Shown: positions 27,620 to 37,730, counted from the first letter of the stretch. The stretch is DNA of 64,000 nt from Rhodanobacter fulvus Jip2 (GCF_000264315.1 NZ_AJXU01000054.1:41077-105076); one strand, 5' to 3'. Translations and numbers: made by a program. The notes: generated by a model from the letters alone, not told the origin.

Positions 27620-27715
27620 GGCGCGACCGTGCCGCCACCCATCGAAATTCGTCAGAGGCTAGGGCAATTTTACGGTTGCTGAGTTACACAATGCGCGCAT
27701 CGGTGTCGGGCAAGT

Positions 27716-29761
27716 TCATGGAATTTGCGCTTCGACGCCTATGGAACGCTGATTGCCCAATCGCTCCGCCAACCCCGAATACCGCCGCGTCCTTTGCCGG
27801 GTGGCCAGGTCGACGATGTCTTGGCTCCCTGCCAACGTGAACCAGCGGCGGGCGCGGGTGATGCCGGTGTAGAGCAGTTCGCGGGTGAGTACGGGGCTGG
27901 GGTCGGGGGGCAGTGCCAGCAAGGTGTGTTCGAACTCCGAGCCTTGTGATTTATGCACGGTCATCGCGTAGACGGTGGCCACGTCGTTGAGGCGCGAGGG
28001 CAGGATGCGGCGCACGCGGGTGCCGGCACTGGTACCCGGCAGGGCATCGCCCAGAAAGGCTACCGACAACCGTGGTGTGCCTCGTTCGTCGGGCAGCCGC
28101 AGGCAAATGCCGACGTCGCCGTTGGCCAGGCCCAGGCTGTAATCGTTGCGGGTGACCATCACCGGGCGGCCTTCGTACCAGCCCAGGCTGGTGTCGACCA
28201 GGCCGCGTGCCTGCAGTGCTTCGGCGATGCGCTGGTTGAGTCCTTCCACGCCGAACGGGCCCTGGCGCAGGGCGCACAGCAACTGGAAGCGATTGAACGC
28301 CTGTAGCGTGTGGCGCGCCCATGCGTCATGCGCTTCGTCGCCCGCATCGGTGGCGGGGCGCTGATGCTGCAGTTGTTCCAGGTAATGGCGGTGGCCGCGT
28401 GCGCCGCCGCCTTGGGTTGCGTGGGCACCGCCATCGATGGCCAGTTCGACCAGGCGCGCGGGTGCGGCCGACGGTTCCCATGACAGATCGGCCGAGGCTA
28501 CGGAAAGCAGCGCATGCACGGCATCGGGCTCGCCACGGTTCACGGCCTGGGCCAACTGGCCAATGCCGCTCGCGGCGCCGAAGCGATGGCTATGCCGCAG
28601 CATCGCCACCTGCTGATCGAGGGCCTGCGCATCGGTGCTGACGAAGGCCGCGATGTCCTGCCCGGTGACGGTGCGCAGCCATTGCGCGGTATCGCCATCG
28701 TAGTGTCCGGCCTGCGCGCGCAGGCATAAATCGCCCAACACCGCGCCGGCTTCTACCGAGGAGAGCTGATCCTTGTCGCCCAGCAGGATCAGCCGCGCGG
28801 CAGCGGGCAGGGCGGCGAGCACCGCAGACATCATTTCCAGGTCGATCATCGACGCTTCGTCGACCACCAGCACATCCAGGTGCAGCGGATTGGTTCGATC
28901 GTGGCGAAAACGGCGGGTGTCTGGCCGCGCGCCCAGCAGGCGGTGCAAGGTGTCGACCTGGGCGGGAATGGCCGCGCGGGTGGCCTCATCCACGTCCAGA
29001 GCGGCCAGTTGCGTGGCGATGGAGGCGTTCAATCGCGCGGCGGCCTTGCCGGTGGGCGCGGCCAGGCGAATGCGCAACGGACGCGCGTGTTCGCGCAGGT
29101 ACAGTGTCTGCAGCAGGCCCAGCAGGCGCACCACGGTGGTGGTCTTGCCGGTGCCCGGACCACCGGTGATCACGGTGAAGGCCCCGCGCACCGCCAGCGC
29201 GCACGCGATCTGCGGCCAGTCGATTGCCACTCCCGCAGCAGCGGCCTCAGCTGCGACCGGTTCCCGATCAACCGCCTTCTGGCTACCCGCGCCAACTGGC
29301 GGAAACAATCGCTGCAGTTCTTCACCCAACTGCGCCGGCGCCGCGTGCACCCGTTCCAGCCGCTCGCGAATGGCCGCGGCTACATGGCGCTCGTGGTTCC
29401 AGTAGCGGCGCAAATACAGGCGGCGGCCGTCGCGCACCAGCGGCGCGTTGGCGGGCTGGCCATCGGCGTCGGCGACCAGCGGCGACGCCAGCGCGGCGTC
29501 GTTTTCATGAAAACGCTGCAGCAGGGCGTGCCAGGCAGGTGGCCATTGTTGTTCGCCGGCCATGATATCGAGCGCGGTGAGGTCCAGGCACAAGTGGCCA
29601 TCGGCCAGTTGGCGGCTGAGCAACGCGGCCAGCCACAGCAAGGGCGCTGATGCGGCGGCGTCGCGCTCGCCCAGGAAGCGGGCCAGCGCCACGTCCAGCG
29701 GGCGCAGCCGGTGTTGCGCGATGTCCTGCTCGAACATGGCGGCAAGTTGGTCAGCCGGCAT
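27716..29761 (-). CDS. recD: Exonuclease V alpha subunit RecD
   Basis: RecD is the fast 5'-3' helicase of the RecBCD enzyme, which processes double-strand breaks and degrades linear DNA until it meets Chi. It has 681 residues. An N-terminal RecB-interaction domain is followed by Walker A VITGGPGTGKTTTVVRLL, motif II LDVLVVDEASMIDLEMM, RLILLGDKDQLSSVEAG and the SF1B C-terminal YAMTVHKSQGSEFEHTLL with YTGITRARR. The start is ATG 29761, overlapping the recB stop by 11 bp; an upstream reading to 29800 is entirely inside recB. It is the last gene of the recC-recB-recD operon. Confidence 0.96.
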   Translation of the reverse strand: MPADQLAAMFEQDIAQHRLRPLDVALARFLGERDAAASAPLLWLAALLSRQLADGHLCLDLTALDIMAGEQQWPPAWHALLQRFHENDAALASPLVADADGQPANAPLVRDGRRLYLRRYWNHERHVAAAIRERLERVHAAPAQLGEELQRLFPPVGAGSQKAVDREPVAAEAAAAGVAIDWPQIACALAVRGAFTVITGGPGTGKTTTVVRLLGLLQTLYLREHARPLRIRLAAPTGKAAARLNASIATQLAALDVDEATRAAIPAQVDTLHRLLGARPDTRRFRHDRTNPLHLDVLVVDEASMIDLEMMSAVLAALPAAARLILLGDKDQLSSVEAGAVLGDLCLRAQAGHYDGDTAQWLRTVTGQDIAAFVSTDAQALDQQVAMLRHSHRFGAASGIGQLAQAVNRGEPDAVHALLSVASADLSWEPSAAPARLVELAIDGGAHATQGGGARGHRHYLEQLQHQRPATDAGDEAHDAWARHTLQAFNRFQLLCALRQGPFGVEGLNQRIAEALQARGLVDTSLGWYEGRPVMVTRNDYSLGLANGDVGICLRLPDERGTPRLSVAFLGDALPGTSAGTRVRRILPSRLNDVATVYAMTVHKSQGSEFEHTLLALPPDPSPVLTRELLYTGITRARRWFTLAGSQDIVDLATRQRTRRYSGLAERLGNQRSIGVEAQIP

Positions 29762-32700
29762 CGGGCGTTCCTCCCTCGGCAAACAGCCGGTCCATCGCAT
29801 CGATCAGCGCAAACGGCAGCCGTTCGCCGTGCACGCCGTGGCCGGTGCCATCGACGCCGCGCAGGTAGAGGTAGAGCACGCCACCGACGTGTTGTGCGTA
29901 GTCGTAATCGGGCAGGCGCGCGCTCAGTTGCCGGTGCAGGGCCAGCGTGTAGATCGCGTACTGCAGGTCGTAGCGGCTGTGCAGTACCGAATCGCGCATG
30001 GCGTCGGCGGTGTAGGCCGCGTTGTCGGGGCCGAGCCAGTTGGATTTGTAATCGACGATGTAATAACGGCCGTCGTGCTCGATCACCAGGTCGATGAAGC
30101 CCTTGAGCATGCCGTTGAGGCGGTCCGGTTGCAGCGCGGGGCGTGGCCGCGCCTGCAGCGTTTGGGCGGTGACCAGCCGATCCAGCGCCAGTGTGCCTAC
30201 CCGGTTCGCCTCGAACCAGAATTCCATTTCGGCGCGGTAGTTGTGGACGCCGGCCAGGGTCAACTGGCCGCCATCAGGCAACGCCAGCGGCGTCGTCAGG
30301 AAGGTGGGCAGCCACGCCGTCAGCGGCTTGATCCAGGCCTGCCAGCCGCGCCGCTGGCAGCGGCGGGCGATCAGGTGCCCGAGTGCCGGCGGCGAGGTGG
30401 CGCTGAGCGCGAAGCTTTCGTCGGCGGCCCATTCCAGCAGGTCGTGCAGGAAGGTGCCCGGCTCGGCGCCACGGGGGAACTGGTGGATGCCCGCCGTGTC
30501 GGCCGGCTCCTGTGCGGCCGGCTTTTGCGTAGCGTGAACCGGGGCGACGACCACGACGGGTTCGGCGCGGGTTTCGATCAGCACGTTTTGTTGCGCGGTT
30601 TCCGGTGCGGCGGGGCGTTCGGCGCTGTCGCCCTCGGCGACTTTCAGTGCGCTGTAGCTGGCAATCCACCAAGGCTCCGGTGGCTGGCCGTGGTAGACGC
30701 GGGCAGGCTGCAACGGCTCCGGCGTGGTGACGGTTTCGCAGGGTTGCGTGGCCGCGCTGGAGGGCAGTTCAATCAGCTGGATATCGGGATGCCCGGCCAG
30801 TTGGTCGAGGCGGGCGGGCAGAGTTTCGGGCTCGATCGGTTCGCCCCCGGCGAGCACATAGCCGAACGCGGATCGGTGCAGCACCGAGGCCTTGGCATTG
30901 CCGCTCTTGAGGTTGGCGATGCCCAGCCAACAGGTGTGGCGGGCGCGGGTGAGCGCCACGTAGAGCAGGCGCAGGTCTTCCTGCAGGCGTTCGCGCTCGG
31001 CCTGTTGCCAGGCGTCGTCGGAGGGTTGCAGATCCATCGCCGCCTGGTTGCCCTCATGCCAGACGAAGCTGTCGCCGCGCCTGGTTTCGCGCGCAGCGCA
31101 GGCGAAGGGCAGCATGACCAGCGGGTATTCCAGGCCCTTGGACTTGTGGATGGTGACCACCTTGATCAGCGCGGCCTCGCTTTCCAGTCGCACGATTTTC
31201 TCGTCCGCGGTATCGGCCTGGTTGTCGGCCTGGCTGATCTGGCTGGCCAGATGGCGGATCAACGCGTGCTCGCCATCCAGCGTGGCGGCGGCCTGCTGCA
31301 GCAGTTCAGCCAGGTGCAGCAGGTTGGTCAGCGCGCGCTCGCCGTCGGCGCGGGCCAGCAACTGCGCGGGCAGGTCGAACAGGTGCAGCAGGTCGTGCAG
31401 CATCGCCAGCTCACCATGGCGCAGCCAGCTGTCGTGCAACTGGCGGAAGCGTTCGCCGCACTGTTCCCAATAGCGCTCATCCTGGTTGAGGCGGTCCAGT
31501 TCGGCGTAGCCCTGGGCGAGGGTGGGGCTGGCCAGCGCCGCGCGCATGGCGTGGTCGGAGCCGGGCTCGGCGCAGGCATGCAGCCACAGCAGCAGGTCGC
31601 GCGCCTCGGCCGAGGCGTAGACCGAGTCGCGGTCGGACAGGTAAACGCTGGCCAGGCCGCGCGCCTGCAGCGCCGCACGCATGGCGCCGGCCTCCTTGCC
31701 GCTGCGTACCAGGATGGCGATGTCGCCGGGAGCCAGCGGCGTCAATGCGGCGGCGGAGGCAGGCGTCGCGAGGCCGTCGTCGACGAAACCGCAGTCGCCC
31801 TCACGCGCGGCGTCCAGCCATTGCACCAGGGTGGCGGCAGCGTGTTCGGCCATGCAGGCCTGATAAGCGCCCTGGCTCATCGGTGCGAGGTCGGCGGCGT
31901 GGGCCAGTTGCAGCGCAGGCAGCGGTTGGCCGTGCAGCAGCAGGCGCTGCGTGCGGCCTTGCGCCTGCACTCGCAGGAACGGCAGGCCCTGGGCGCCCTT
32001 GCCGAAGCCGAACGCGCCTTGCGGGTGCTGTTCGGCACCTTCGAATACGCGGTTGACCGCGCCGACCATCGCGCTGGTGGAGCGGTAGTTGGTATCCAGC
32101 GTCCAGGTGGGTTGGCCGGCGCTCGTGCGCGCTTGCAGGTAGGTGTGGATATCCGCGCCGCGAAAACCGTAGATCGCCTGCTTGGGGTCGCCGATCAGCA
32201 GCAGGCCGGTGCCGGGCCGCTGGCCGTAGATGCGCTGGAAGATGCGCCATTGCAGCGGGTCGGTGTCCTGGAATTCGTCGATCAGCGCCACCGGGTATTG
32301 GCTGGCGATGGTCTGCGCCAGCCGCTCGCCGCTGACCCCATGCAGGGCGTCGTCGAGCCGCTTGAGCATGTCGTCGTAGCCGAGCTGGGCCAGCCGCTGC
32401 TTGCTCGCTTGCAGCCGCGCGGCCACCCACGGCACGGCGTGGGCGAGGATCAGCGGTTTCAGCTCGGGCGTGGCGTGGCGTGCATCGAGCAGGGTGTCGA
32501 TGGCGGCGAAGGCAGGGTGTTGCGGGGTGACCTTGTTCTTATTGGTGGCTGCGGTGAATGCGCTTTGCGCGAAGCGTCGCACGATGTCGTCGTCGATGGC
32601 GCTGCCCTGCGCCCATAGTCGCATGGCGTCGAGACGGGCGGGGAGGTTTTGGGGTTGGACCTTGCCGGCGTGGAGTACGCCCTGCTGCACCGCCTTGCTC

Positions 32701-33458
32701 AACAACGTCTCGATTGCCTCGACCTCTGTCTGCCACAGCGCGCGTGCGTGCTGCTCGGCGGCGCGCAGCGGCGCCAGCAGCGTATCCATGGCCGCCGCGA
32801 GGTCGTGGATGAGCGGCAGCGGATGGCCGTCCATACGCAGGTTTTCCGCGGGCTGGCGCAGTAGCGGAAACAGGCTTTTCTGCAGGGCCGGCGGAGCTTT
32901 CCACAGCGCGCTGACCTGCCCGGCGTTGTCGCGGTCGAGCACGAAGAAATGCTGGCGCCAGTAGTCGCGCACGGCTTCGGCCAGCAGTTCGCTCTCGTCG
33001 TCGATGGTGTTCTGCACGAAGGCGTGACCGCTGTCGAACGCGTGCTGGCCCAGCATGCGCTGGCACCAGCCGTGGATGGTATGCACGGCGGCCTCGTCCA
33101 TCCATTGCGCAGCCAGTTCCAGTTGGCGCGCGGCGCGGGAGCGGGCTTCCGGGTCGGGGTAGTCGGCGATCAGGCCGGCGAGGTAATCGTCGTCCGTGGC
33201 CTGGCCGCGAAACGCCTCGGCGGCCTGGCCCAGGCGGGTGCGGATGCGTTCGCGCAGTTCGGCGGTGGCGGCCTTGGTGAAGGTGACCACCAGGATCTGC
33301 GGCGGCAGCAAGGGCACGCCGGATTCGGTGTGGCCCAGCACCAGGCGCAGGTACAGCGCGGCGATGGTCCAGGTCTTGCCGGTGCCGGCGCTGGCCTCGA
33401 TCAGGCGGATGTCGTGCAGCGGCAGGCGCAGCGGATCGAGCGCGGCGGTGCGGTTCAT
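29751..33458 (-). CDS. recB: Exonuclease V beta subunit RecB
   Basis: This encodes 1,235 residues, the 3'-5' helicase and nuclease subunit of RecBCD. Visible SF1 motifs are Walker A LIEASAGTGKTWTIAALYLR near residue 20, ALIDEFQDTDPLQWRIF (motif II), GLLLIGDPKQAIYGFRGAD and TIHKSKGLEYPLVMLPF. The C-terminal nuclease domain keeps the metal-binding set DLVIEHDGRYYIVDYKSNW, with the characteristic DYKSN. The nuclease therefore looks active. Its ATG overlaps the recC stop (ATGA), so the subunits are translated as a coupled set. Confidence 0.97.
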   Translation of the reverse strand: MNRTAALDPLRLPLHDIRLIEASAGTGKTWTIAALYLRLVLGHTESGVPLLPPQILVVTFTKAATAELRERIRTRLGQAAEAFRGQATDDDYLAGLIADYPDPEARSRAARQLELAAQWMDEAAVHTIHGWCQRMLGQHAFDSGHAFVQNTIDDESELLAEAVRDYWRQHFFVLDRDNAGQVSALWKAPPALQKSLFPLLRQPAENLRMDGHPLPLIHDLAAAMDTLLAPLRAAEQHARALWQTEVEAIETLLSKAVQQGVLHAGKVQPQNLPARLDAMRLWAQGSAIDDDIVRRFAQSAFTAATNKNKVTPQHPAFAAIDTLLDARHATPELKPLILAHAVPWVAARLQASKQRLAQLGYDDMLKRLDDALHGVSGERLAQTIASQYPVALIDEFQDTDPLQWRIFQRIYGQRPGTGLLLIGDPKQAIYGFRGADIHTYLQARTSAGQPTWTLDTNYRSTSAMVGAVNRVFEGAEQHPQGAFGFGKGAQGLPFLRVQAQGRTQRLLLHGQPLPALQLAHAADLAPMSQGAYQACMAEHAAATLVQWLDAAREGDCGFVDDGLATPASAAALTPLAPGDIAILVRSGKEAGAMRAALQARGLASVYLSDRDSVYASAEARDLLLWLHACAEPGSDHAMRAALASPTLAQGYAELDRLNQDERYWEQCGERFRQLHDSWLRHGELAMLHDLLHLFDLPAQLLARADGERALTNLLHLAELLQQAAATLDGEHALIRHLASQISQADNQADTADEKIVRLESEAALIKVVTIHKSKGLEYPLVMLPFACAARETRRGDSFVWHEGNQAAMDLQPSDDAWQQAERERLQEDLRLLYVALTRARHTCWLGIANLKSGNAKASVLHRSAFGYVLAGGEPIEPETLPARLDQLAGHPDIQLIELPSSAATQPCETVTTPEPLQPARVYHGQPPEPWWIASYSALKVAEGDSAERPAAPETAQQNVLIETRAEPVVVVAPVHATQKPAAQEPADTAGIHQFPRGAEPGTFLHDLLEWAADESFALSATSPPALGHLIARRCQRRGWQAWIKPLTAWLPTFLTTPLALPDGGQLTLAGVHNYRAEMEFWFEANRVGTLALDRLVTAQTLQARPRPALQPDRLNGMLKGFIDLVIEHDGRYYIVDYKSNWLGPDNAAYTADAMRDSVLHSRYDLQYAIYTLALHRQLSARLPDYDYAQHVGGVLYLYLRGVDGTGHGVHGERLPFALIDAMDRLFAEGGTPDAG

Positions 33459-36400
33459 GCCGCGTCTCCCTGCGTCAGGATGACGTTGTCGAACAGGGCG
33501 CGGTACGGGCCCAGCCAGGCCTCGAAGCCGTGGGCCTGCATGTCGGCGAAGCTCGCCCAGGCGCGCGCCAGGCAGGCGTCTTCGCCGCGTTCGCCGGCGG
33601 CGTGGCCATAGTCGTCGCCGTCGAAGCGGCGGGCGGCGACGGTGGCGGCATCTTTCTTTTCGTCGGTGCCGGCCAGCAGCCAGGCGAAGGCGGTTTTGCG
33701 GGAGACCGGCAAGGGCGATTGCATGCCGGCGTGCAAGGTGGCCAGCAACTGGTCGAGCATGTCGGCGGCTTCGTCGGGCGCCAGCGCCTGCAGGGTCGGC
33801 TGCGCGTCGATGCCGATCAACCGGGTCTGCATCAGCAGGCCGCAGGCGTTGCCCAGCAGGTGGGTGACCCAGGCCGGGATGAGTTTGTCGTAGCGCAAGG
33901 CCTTGCCGTCCCGCAGTGTGCCGCTGACCAGCTCCAGCCGCTGGCGGGTGCCTTCGCTGTCGCAGCGTAGATCGGTCAGCCAGTCGTCGACCTGCCAGCC
34001 GGCGGTGGGTGCGCGGGTGCTGATGTAGCGCAGTTCATGCTTGTCGCCAGTCAGCGGCCAGTGTTGGCAGGCGGCCTGCCATGCACTGGCTAGGGCGCGC
34101 GCCTGGGCGGCGATCTCGATTTGCAGCGCACTGCCGAAGCCGCCAGGTGGCAGCCGGCCTTCGTCGTGCAGGCGCCGCGTGGCGTTGTCGATGTCGTGTT
34201 CGAGGCCGGCGGCGGTGGCCGCATCGATGGCCGCGTGCAGCACTGCGCGGTTGGCGCCGTAGCGCTCGAGGCCGTCCAGCGCAAAGGGCTCGTCGTCGAT
34301 GGCTTCGTCGGCGGCGTCGTTGAAGTACACCTTCAGCCGCTGGTTGAAGAAGTACGCCACCGGCTTACTAAGAAAGCGCTGCAACTGGCCGAGGCCGAGT
34401 GCGATGTCCGGCTGCCAGGGCTCAAGCACCGCGGTTGACGCGGCGGGTGCTTCGCCGCGATGCGCCTGCTGCCATTCGCGCGCATAGGTGAATACGCGCG
34501 GATCGTCGCCACCGCCGAAATAGCGGCGGCTGAAAGGCTGCAGCGGATAGTCGACGGTGAGCGCGGCGAGTAAAAGGGGGTCAGAGCCACTTTTCGATAC
34601 ACGTTCCGTCTCGCCTGTCGTGCCATCGCCCGAAAAGTGACTCTGACCCCCTTTTACCCAGCCGGCGGCGAGGTAGTCGCGCAGCTGGCCGACCAGGACC
34701 GAGGGCGGCAGCACGCTGTTGTCGCGTGCGCTGAGGCCGACCCAGCTGATGTGCAGGGCATCGCGGGCGGACAGCAGCGCTTCGAGGAACAGATAGCGGT
34801 CGTCCTCGCGGCGCGAGCGGTCGCCGGGACGGCTATGGCCCGGTTGCGCCATCAGGTCGAAATCGGCCGGCGTCTGCCGGCGTGGGTAGTCGCCGTCGTT
34901 CATGCCGAGCAGGCAGACCACGCGGAACGGGATCGCGCGCATTGGCATCAGCGTGCCGAAGCTCACCGCGCCGCCCATGAAGCGTTGCGACAGGCGGCTT
35001 TCGTCGATGGCCTGCAGCCAGTGTTCGCGCACGATGTTGAGCGGTATCGCCTCCGCAAAATCCGCTTCGGCGCAGGCGTGCTGCCAGCTGTCCAACGCGT
35101 CGCCAAGGCGGCTCAGGCGCACCGCGTCGTCGCCGTTGCCGGCGTCGAAGAAATCCATCAGCAGCGCGTGCAGGCGTTCACACCATTGCGCGGGTGTGGC
35201 TGGCGTGGCGAATTGCTGCCAGTAGTGCTCGAGCCGTTCCAGCAGTTGGCTGAGCGGGCCGAGCAGGGCGGCGTCGAGGCCGCCAACCTCGCCGTAGGGG
35301 GCGATGCCGTCCAGCGCTTCGCCGTCGCCCACGGCATAGCCGAGCAGCATGCGGCGCAGGCCGAAGCGCCAGCTGTTCTGTTCCAGCGTGGGCAGTTGCA
35401 GGCTGTTTTTTTGCGCGCCGTCCAGGCCCCAGCGGATGCCGGCGCCTTCGATCCAGCGGCGCAGCAGGGGCTGGCCGGCATCGTCGAAGCCGAAACGCTT
35501 GCGCAGTGCGGGTACGTCGAGCAGGTCCAGCACGTCGCTGACGGCGAAGCGTGCGTCGGGCAGCGCCAGCAGGTATTCCAGCGCCACGATCAACGGTATC
35601 CGGCCGCGCGCGGGCTGGTCGGCCACGCTGCAGGGTAGGTGGCGCGGATCGCCCGGCGGCACGCGGCCGAACACCGCCTGGATGTGCGGGCCGTAGGTCT
35701 GGATGTCGGGCACCATGACGATCACGTCGCGCGGCGCCAGCGGCCGGCCGTCGCGCGCGGCCTGCTCGAACATGGCCAGCAACTGGTCGTGCAGGATCTC
35801 CACTTCGCGCTGCGGGTTGTGGGCGACGTGGAAGCGCAGCGAGTGGTCGTCGTCGCGCCACGCTTTGCGCTGGGCCGGGTCGGCCGGCAGCGGTTCGAGA
35901 TCGAGGATGGCCTGCTGCATCTGGTGCAGCAAGGTGTCGCTGCCGGCATCCTCGAACAGATCGATGCTGCGCCCGATGGCGGCAAAGTGCGGACGGTAGC
36001 GGTCGGGCTGGTCGAAGGCGTCGAGCAGTCGGATATAGTCGCGCCCCTGTTTTCCCCAGGCGGCCAGCAGCGGGTTGGCGTGCAGGTGCAGGTCTTCGTA
36101 GCGCGGCTCGGCGGGCAGGCCGGGCTTGCCCGCATGGCGGCGCTGGCTGGCCTTGAGCAGCTCGCGTTCCTCAATGATGTCGGCCCAGTAATGCCGGCAC
36201 GGGTTGGCCACCACCAGCAATACCTGGCTGAAGCGGGCCAGTGCGGTGAGCGCCTCCAGGGTTTGCTGCGGCAGTGAGGAGATGCCGAACACCACCACCC
36301 GGCGCGGCAGTGCGGGCGGGCGTGCCGGCAGCGTGGCCAGGCGCTCGACGAAGGCGCGATGCACGGCGGCGCGGTGGTTGTCGCGCTGATCGGGGCCGAC

Positions 36401-37009
36401 GTCTTCCAGCAGCAGGCGCCACAGGTACGCCTGCCAGCGCTGCTCGGCCGGCAGTGGCGAACGGCGGTTGCGCAGGGTGTCGCGAAGCTCGTCGCGGCCA
36501 TGCTCCCAGTCGTCCAGCCAGTCGGCGCGATAGACCTGGTACTGGTCGAACAGGTCGGCGATGCGCATGGCCAGCTGATAGTGCTTGCGCCAGTCCGGGT
36601 CGTCGCCGAGGAAGTCGCGCAGCGGGGCAAGCGCCTCGTCGTGCAGGTGTTGCGGGATCAGCCGCAGCAGGCGCCACACCAGGCGCGACTTGTCGAACGG
36701 CGAGGTGGCGGAAACCGCCTCGTTGCCCAGCACCGCACGATACGCAGTCCACAGAAAGCGCCCGGGCAATTGCACGTCGATCGCCGCACTGATGCCCAGC
36801 CCGCCCGCGGCGGGCGAACGGGCCATCGCCAGCTTCAGCCACTGCGCGATGCCGTTGCTCTGCACCAGCATCAGCTCGTTCTCCAGCGGCCGCAGCGGCG
36901 CGCGGGCCAGCCATGCGGCCAGCAGGTCGCGCAGGTCTTCCAGCCGGTTGCCATGCAGCACCATCAGGCCAGGTTCGATCGGGAGGGTGGAAAGCGGGGT
37001 GGAACTCAC
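33455..37009 (-). CDS. recC: Exonuclease V gamma subunit RecC, with an in-frame palindromic insertion
   Basis: RecC holds the RecBCD complex together and recognises Chi. The start is GTG at 37009, placing the family start GLMVLHGNRLEDLRDLLAAW close to the N-terminus; this leaves 1,184 residues. Features include SNGIAQWLKLAMARSPAAGG, VVVFGISSLPQQTLEAL, VCLLGMNDGDYPRRQTPADF and LTVDYPLQPFSRRYFGG. Between GQLRDYLAAGW and LTVDYPLQPF there is an extra stretch of about 30 residues (from about residue 785) encoded by a near-perfect palindrome at 34571-34656. Relatives usually have only a short link here. The frame stays open, so the protein is probably functional. An open reading up to 37105 lacks family sequence and is not used. 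Confidence 0.93.
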   Translation of the reverse strand: MSSTPLSTLPIEPGLMVLHGNRLEDLRDLLAAWLARAPLRPLENELMLVQSNGIAQWLKLAMARSPAAGGLGISAAIDVQLPGRFLWTAYRAVLGNEAVSATSPFDKSRLVWRLLRLIPQHLHDEALAPLRDFLGDDPDWRKHYQLAMRIADLFDQYQVYRADWLDDWEHGRDELRDTLRNRRSPLPAEQRWQAYLWRLLLEDVGPDQRDNHRAAVHRAFVERLATLPARPPALPRRVVVFGISSLPQQTLEALTALARFSQVLLVVANPCRHYWADIIEERELLKASQRRHAGKPGLPAEPRYEDLHLHANPLLAAWGKQGRDYIRLLDAFDQPDRYRPHFAAIGRSIDLFEDAGSDTLLHQMQQAILDLEPLPADPAQRKAWRDDDHSLRFHVAHNPQREVEILHDQLLAMFEQAARDGRPLAPRDVIVMVPDIQTYGPHIQAVFGRVPPGDPRHLPCSVADQPARGRIPLIVALEYLLALPDARFAVSDVLDLLDVPALRKRFGFDDAGQPLLRRWIEGAGIRWGLDGAQKNSLQLPTLEQNSWRFGLRRMLLGYAVGDGEALDGIAPYGEVGGLDAALLGPLSQLLERLEHYWQQFATPATPAQWCERLHALLMDFFDAGNGDDAVRLSRLGDALDSWQHACAEADFAEAIPLNIVREHWLQAIDESRLSQRFMGGAVSFGTLMPMRAIPFRVVCLLGMNDGDYPRRQTPADFDLMAQPGHSRPGDRSRREDDRYLFLEALLSARDALHISWVGLSARDNSVLPPSVLVGQLRDYLAAGWVKGGQSHFSGDGTTGETERVSKSGSDPLLLAALTVDYPLQPFSRRYFGGGDDPRVFTYAREWQQAHRGEAPAASTAVLEPWQPDIALGLGQLQRFLSKPVAYFFNQRLKVYFNDAADEAIDDEPFALDGLERYGANRAVLHAAIDAATAAGLEHDIDNATRRLHDEGRLPPGGFGSALQIEIAAQARALASAWQAACQHWPLTGDKHELRYISTRAPTAGWQVDDWLTDLRCDSEGTRQRLELVSGTLRDGKALRYDKLIPAWVTHLLGNACGLLMQTRLIGIDAQPTLQALAPDEAADMLDQLLATLHAGMQSPLPVSRKTAFAWLLAGTDEKKDAATVAARRFDGDDYGHAAGERGEDACLARAWASFADMQAHGFEAWLGPYRALFDNVILTQGDAA
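34571..34656. repeat. Near-perfect 26-bp inverted repeat element inside recC
   Basis: Arms 34571-34596 and 34631-34656 are complementary over 26 bp with one mismatch (G versus A), around a 34-base spacer. The arms carry the core AAAAGTGRCTCTGACCCCC. Translated on the recC strand it reads WVKGGQSHF ... VSKSGSDPLLL without a stop. The core resembles palindromic mobile-type repeats that I recall being widespread in gammaproteobacterial genomes; family membership cannot be confirmed here. Confidence 0.85.
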
Positions 37010-37103
37010 GGAAGGCAGGACTCCTGTGTAGCTGGGGGATTGTCGCCCAGATGTGTCGCGCCGTCTGCGACGGTTACCATGCGGCTTTGCCCGGGCGCCG
37101 CGC

Positions 37104-37712
37104 ATGCCGAAGACCTACGACCGCGACTATTTCGACAAGTGGTACCGCAACCCGCGCCACGCCGTGGGCTCGCCCGCCGAGTTGCGGCGCAAGGTGGCGA
37201 TGGTGGTGGCGCAGGCGGAGTACTACCTGGCGCGGCCGATCCGCAACGTGCTGGACGTGGGCTGCGGCGAGGCGGTGTGGCGGGCGCCGTTGCGCGCCTT
37301 GCGGCCCGGCATCGACTATCGCGGGCTCGACGCCAGCGAGTACGTGGCCGCGCGCTACGGCCGCAGCCGCAATGTGGGCCTGGCGCGCTTCGGCCAGCTC
37401 GAGTATTTGCGGTTCGACCGGCGCTTCGACCTGATCGTGTGCACCGATGTGCTGCATTACCTGAAACCGACCGAGATCCGCGCGGGCCTGGGCGGCATCG
37501 TGGACATGCTGGAGGGCATCGCCTTTCTCGAAGTGTTCACCAGCCGCGACGACGTGGTCGGCGACCGCCAGGGCTTCATTTCCCGCGCACCGGCCTGGTA
37601 CCTGCACGAGTTCGGCGCCGCCGGATTGTTGCCGTGCGGCTCGCATTGCTACCTGGGGCCGCGGCTGGAGCGGCACATAGCCGCGTTGGAGCGCGCGCAG
37701 TTGCCGGCGTAG
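37104..37712 (+). CDS. Class I SAM-dependent methyltransferase
   Basis: This encodes a 202-residue Rossmann-fold methyltransferase. Motif I is NVLDVGCGEAVWRAPLRAL, the acidic end of strand 2 is GIDYRGLDASEY, and motif IV is FDLIVCTDVLHYL, all in normal spacing. The first residues, YDRDYFDKWYRNPRHAVG, are typical of a family found in Xanthomonadales and often annotated only as methyltransferase. The substrate is unknown. It is transcribed divergently from recC with about 95 bp between starts. ATG 37104 is chosen because the conserved YDRDYFDKWY follows directly. Confidence 0.85.
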   Translation: MPKTYDRDYFDKWYRNPRHAVGSPAELRRKVAMVVAQAEYYLARPIRNVLDVGCGEAVWRAPLRALRPGIDYRGLDASEYVAARYGRSRNVGLARFGQLEYLRFDRRFDLIVCTDVLHYLKPTEIRAGLGGIVDMLEGIAFLEVFTSRDDVVGDRQGFISRAPAWYLHEFGAAGLLPCGSHCYLGPRLERHIAALERAQLPA

Positions 37713-37730
37713 CGACGCAGCCAAGGTCAT

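Noticed and set aside
29562..32618. Long plus-strand open frame opposite recD and recB
   Set aside because: It is antisense to clear helicase/nuclease motifs; its product is low-complexity Gln/Arg/Gly-rich and has no ribosome site.
36171..36914. Alternative minus-strand frame inside recC
   Set aside because: It is in another frame of an intact recC and has Arg/Ala-rich random sequence.
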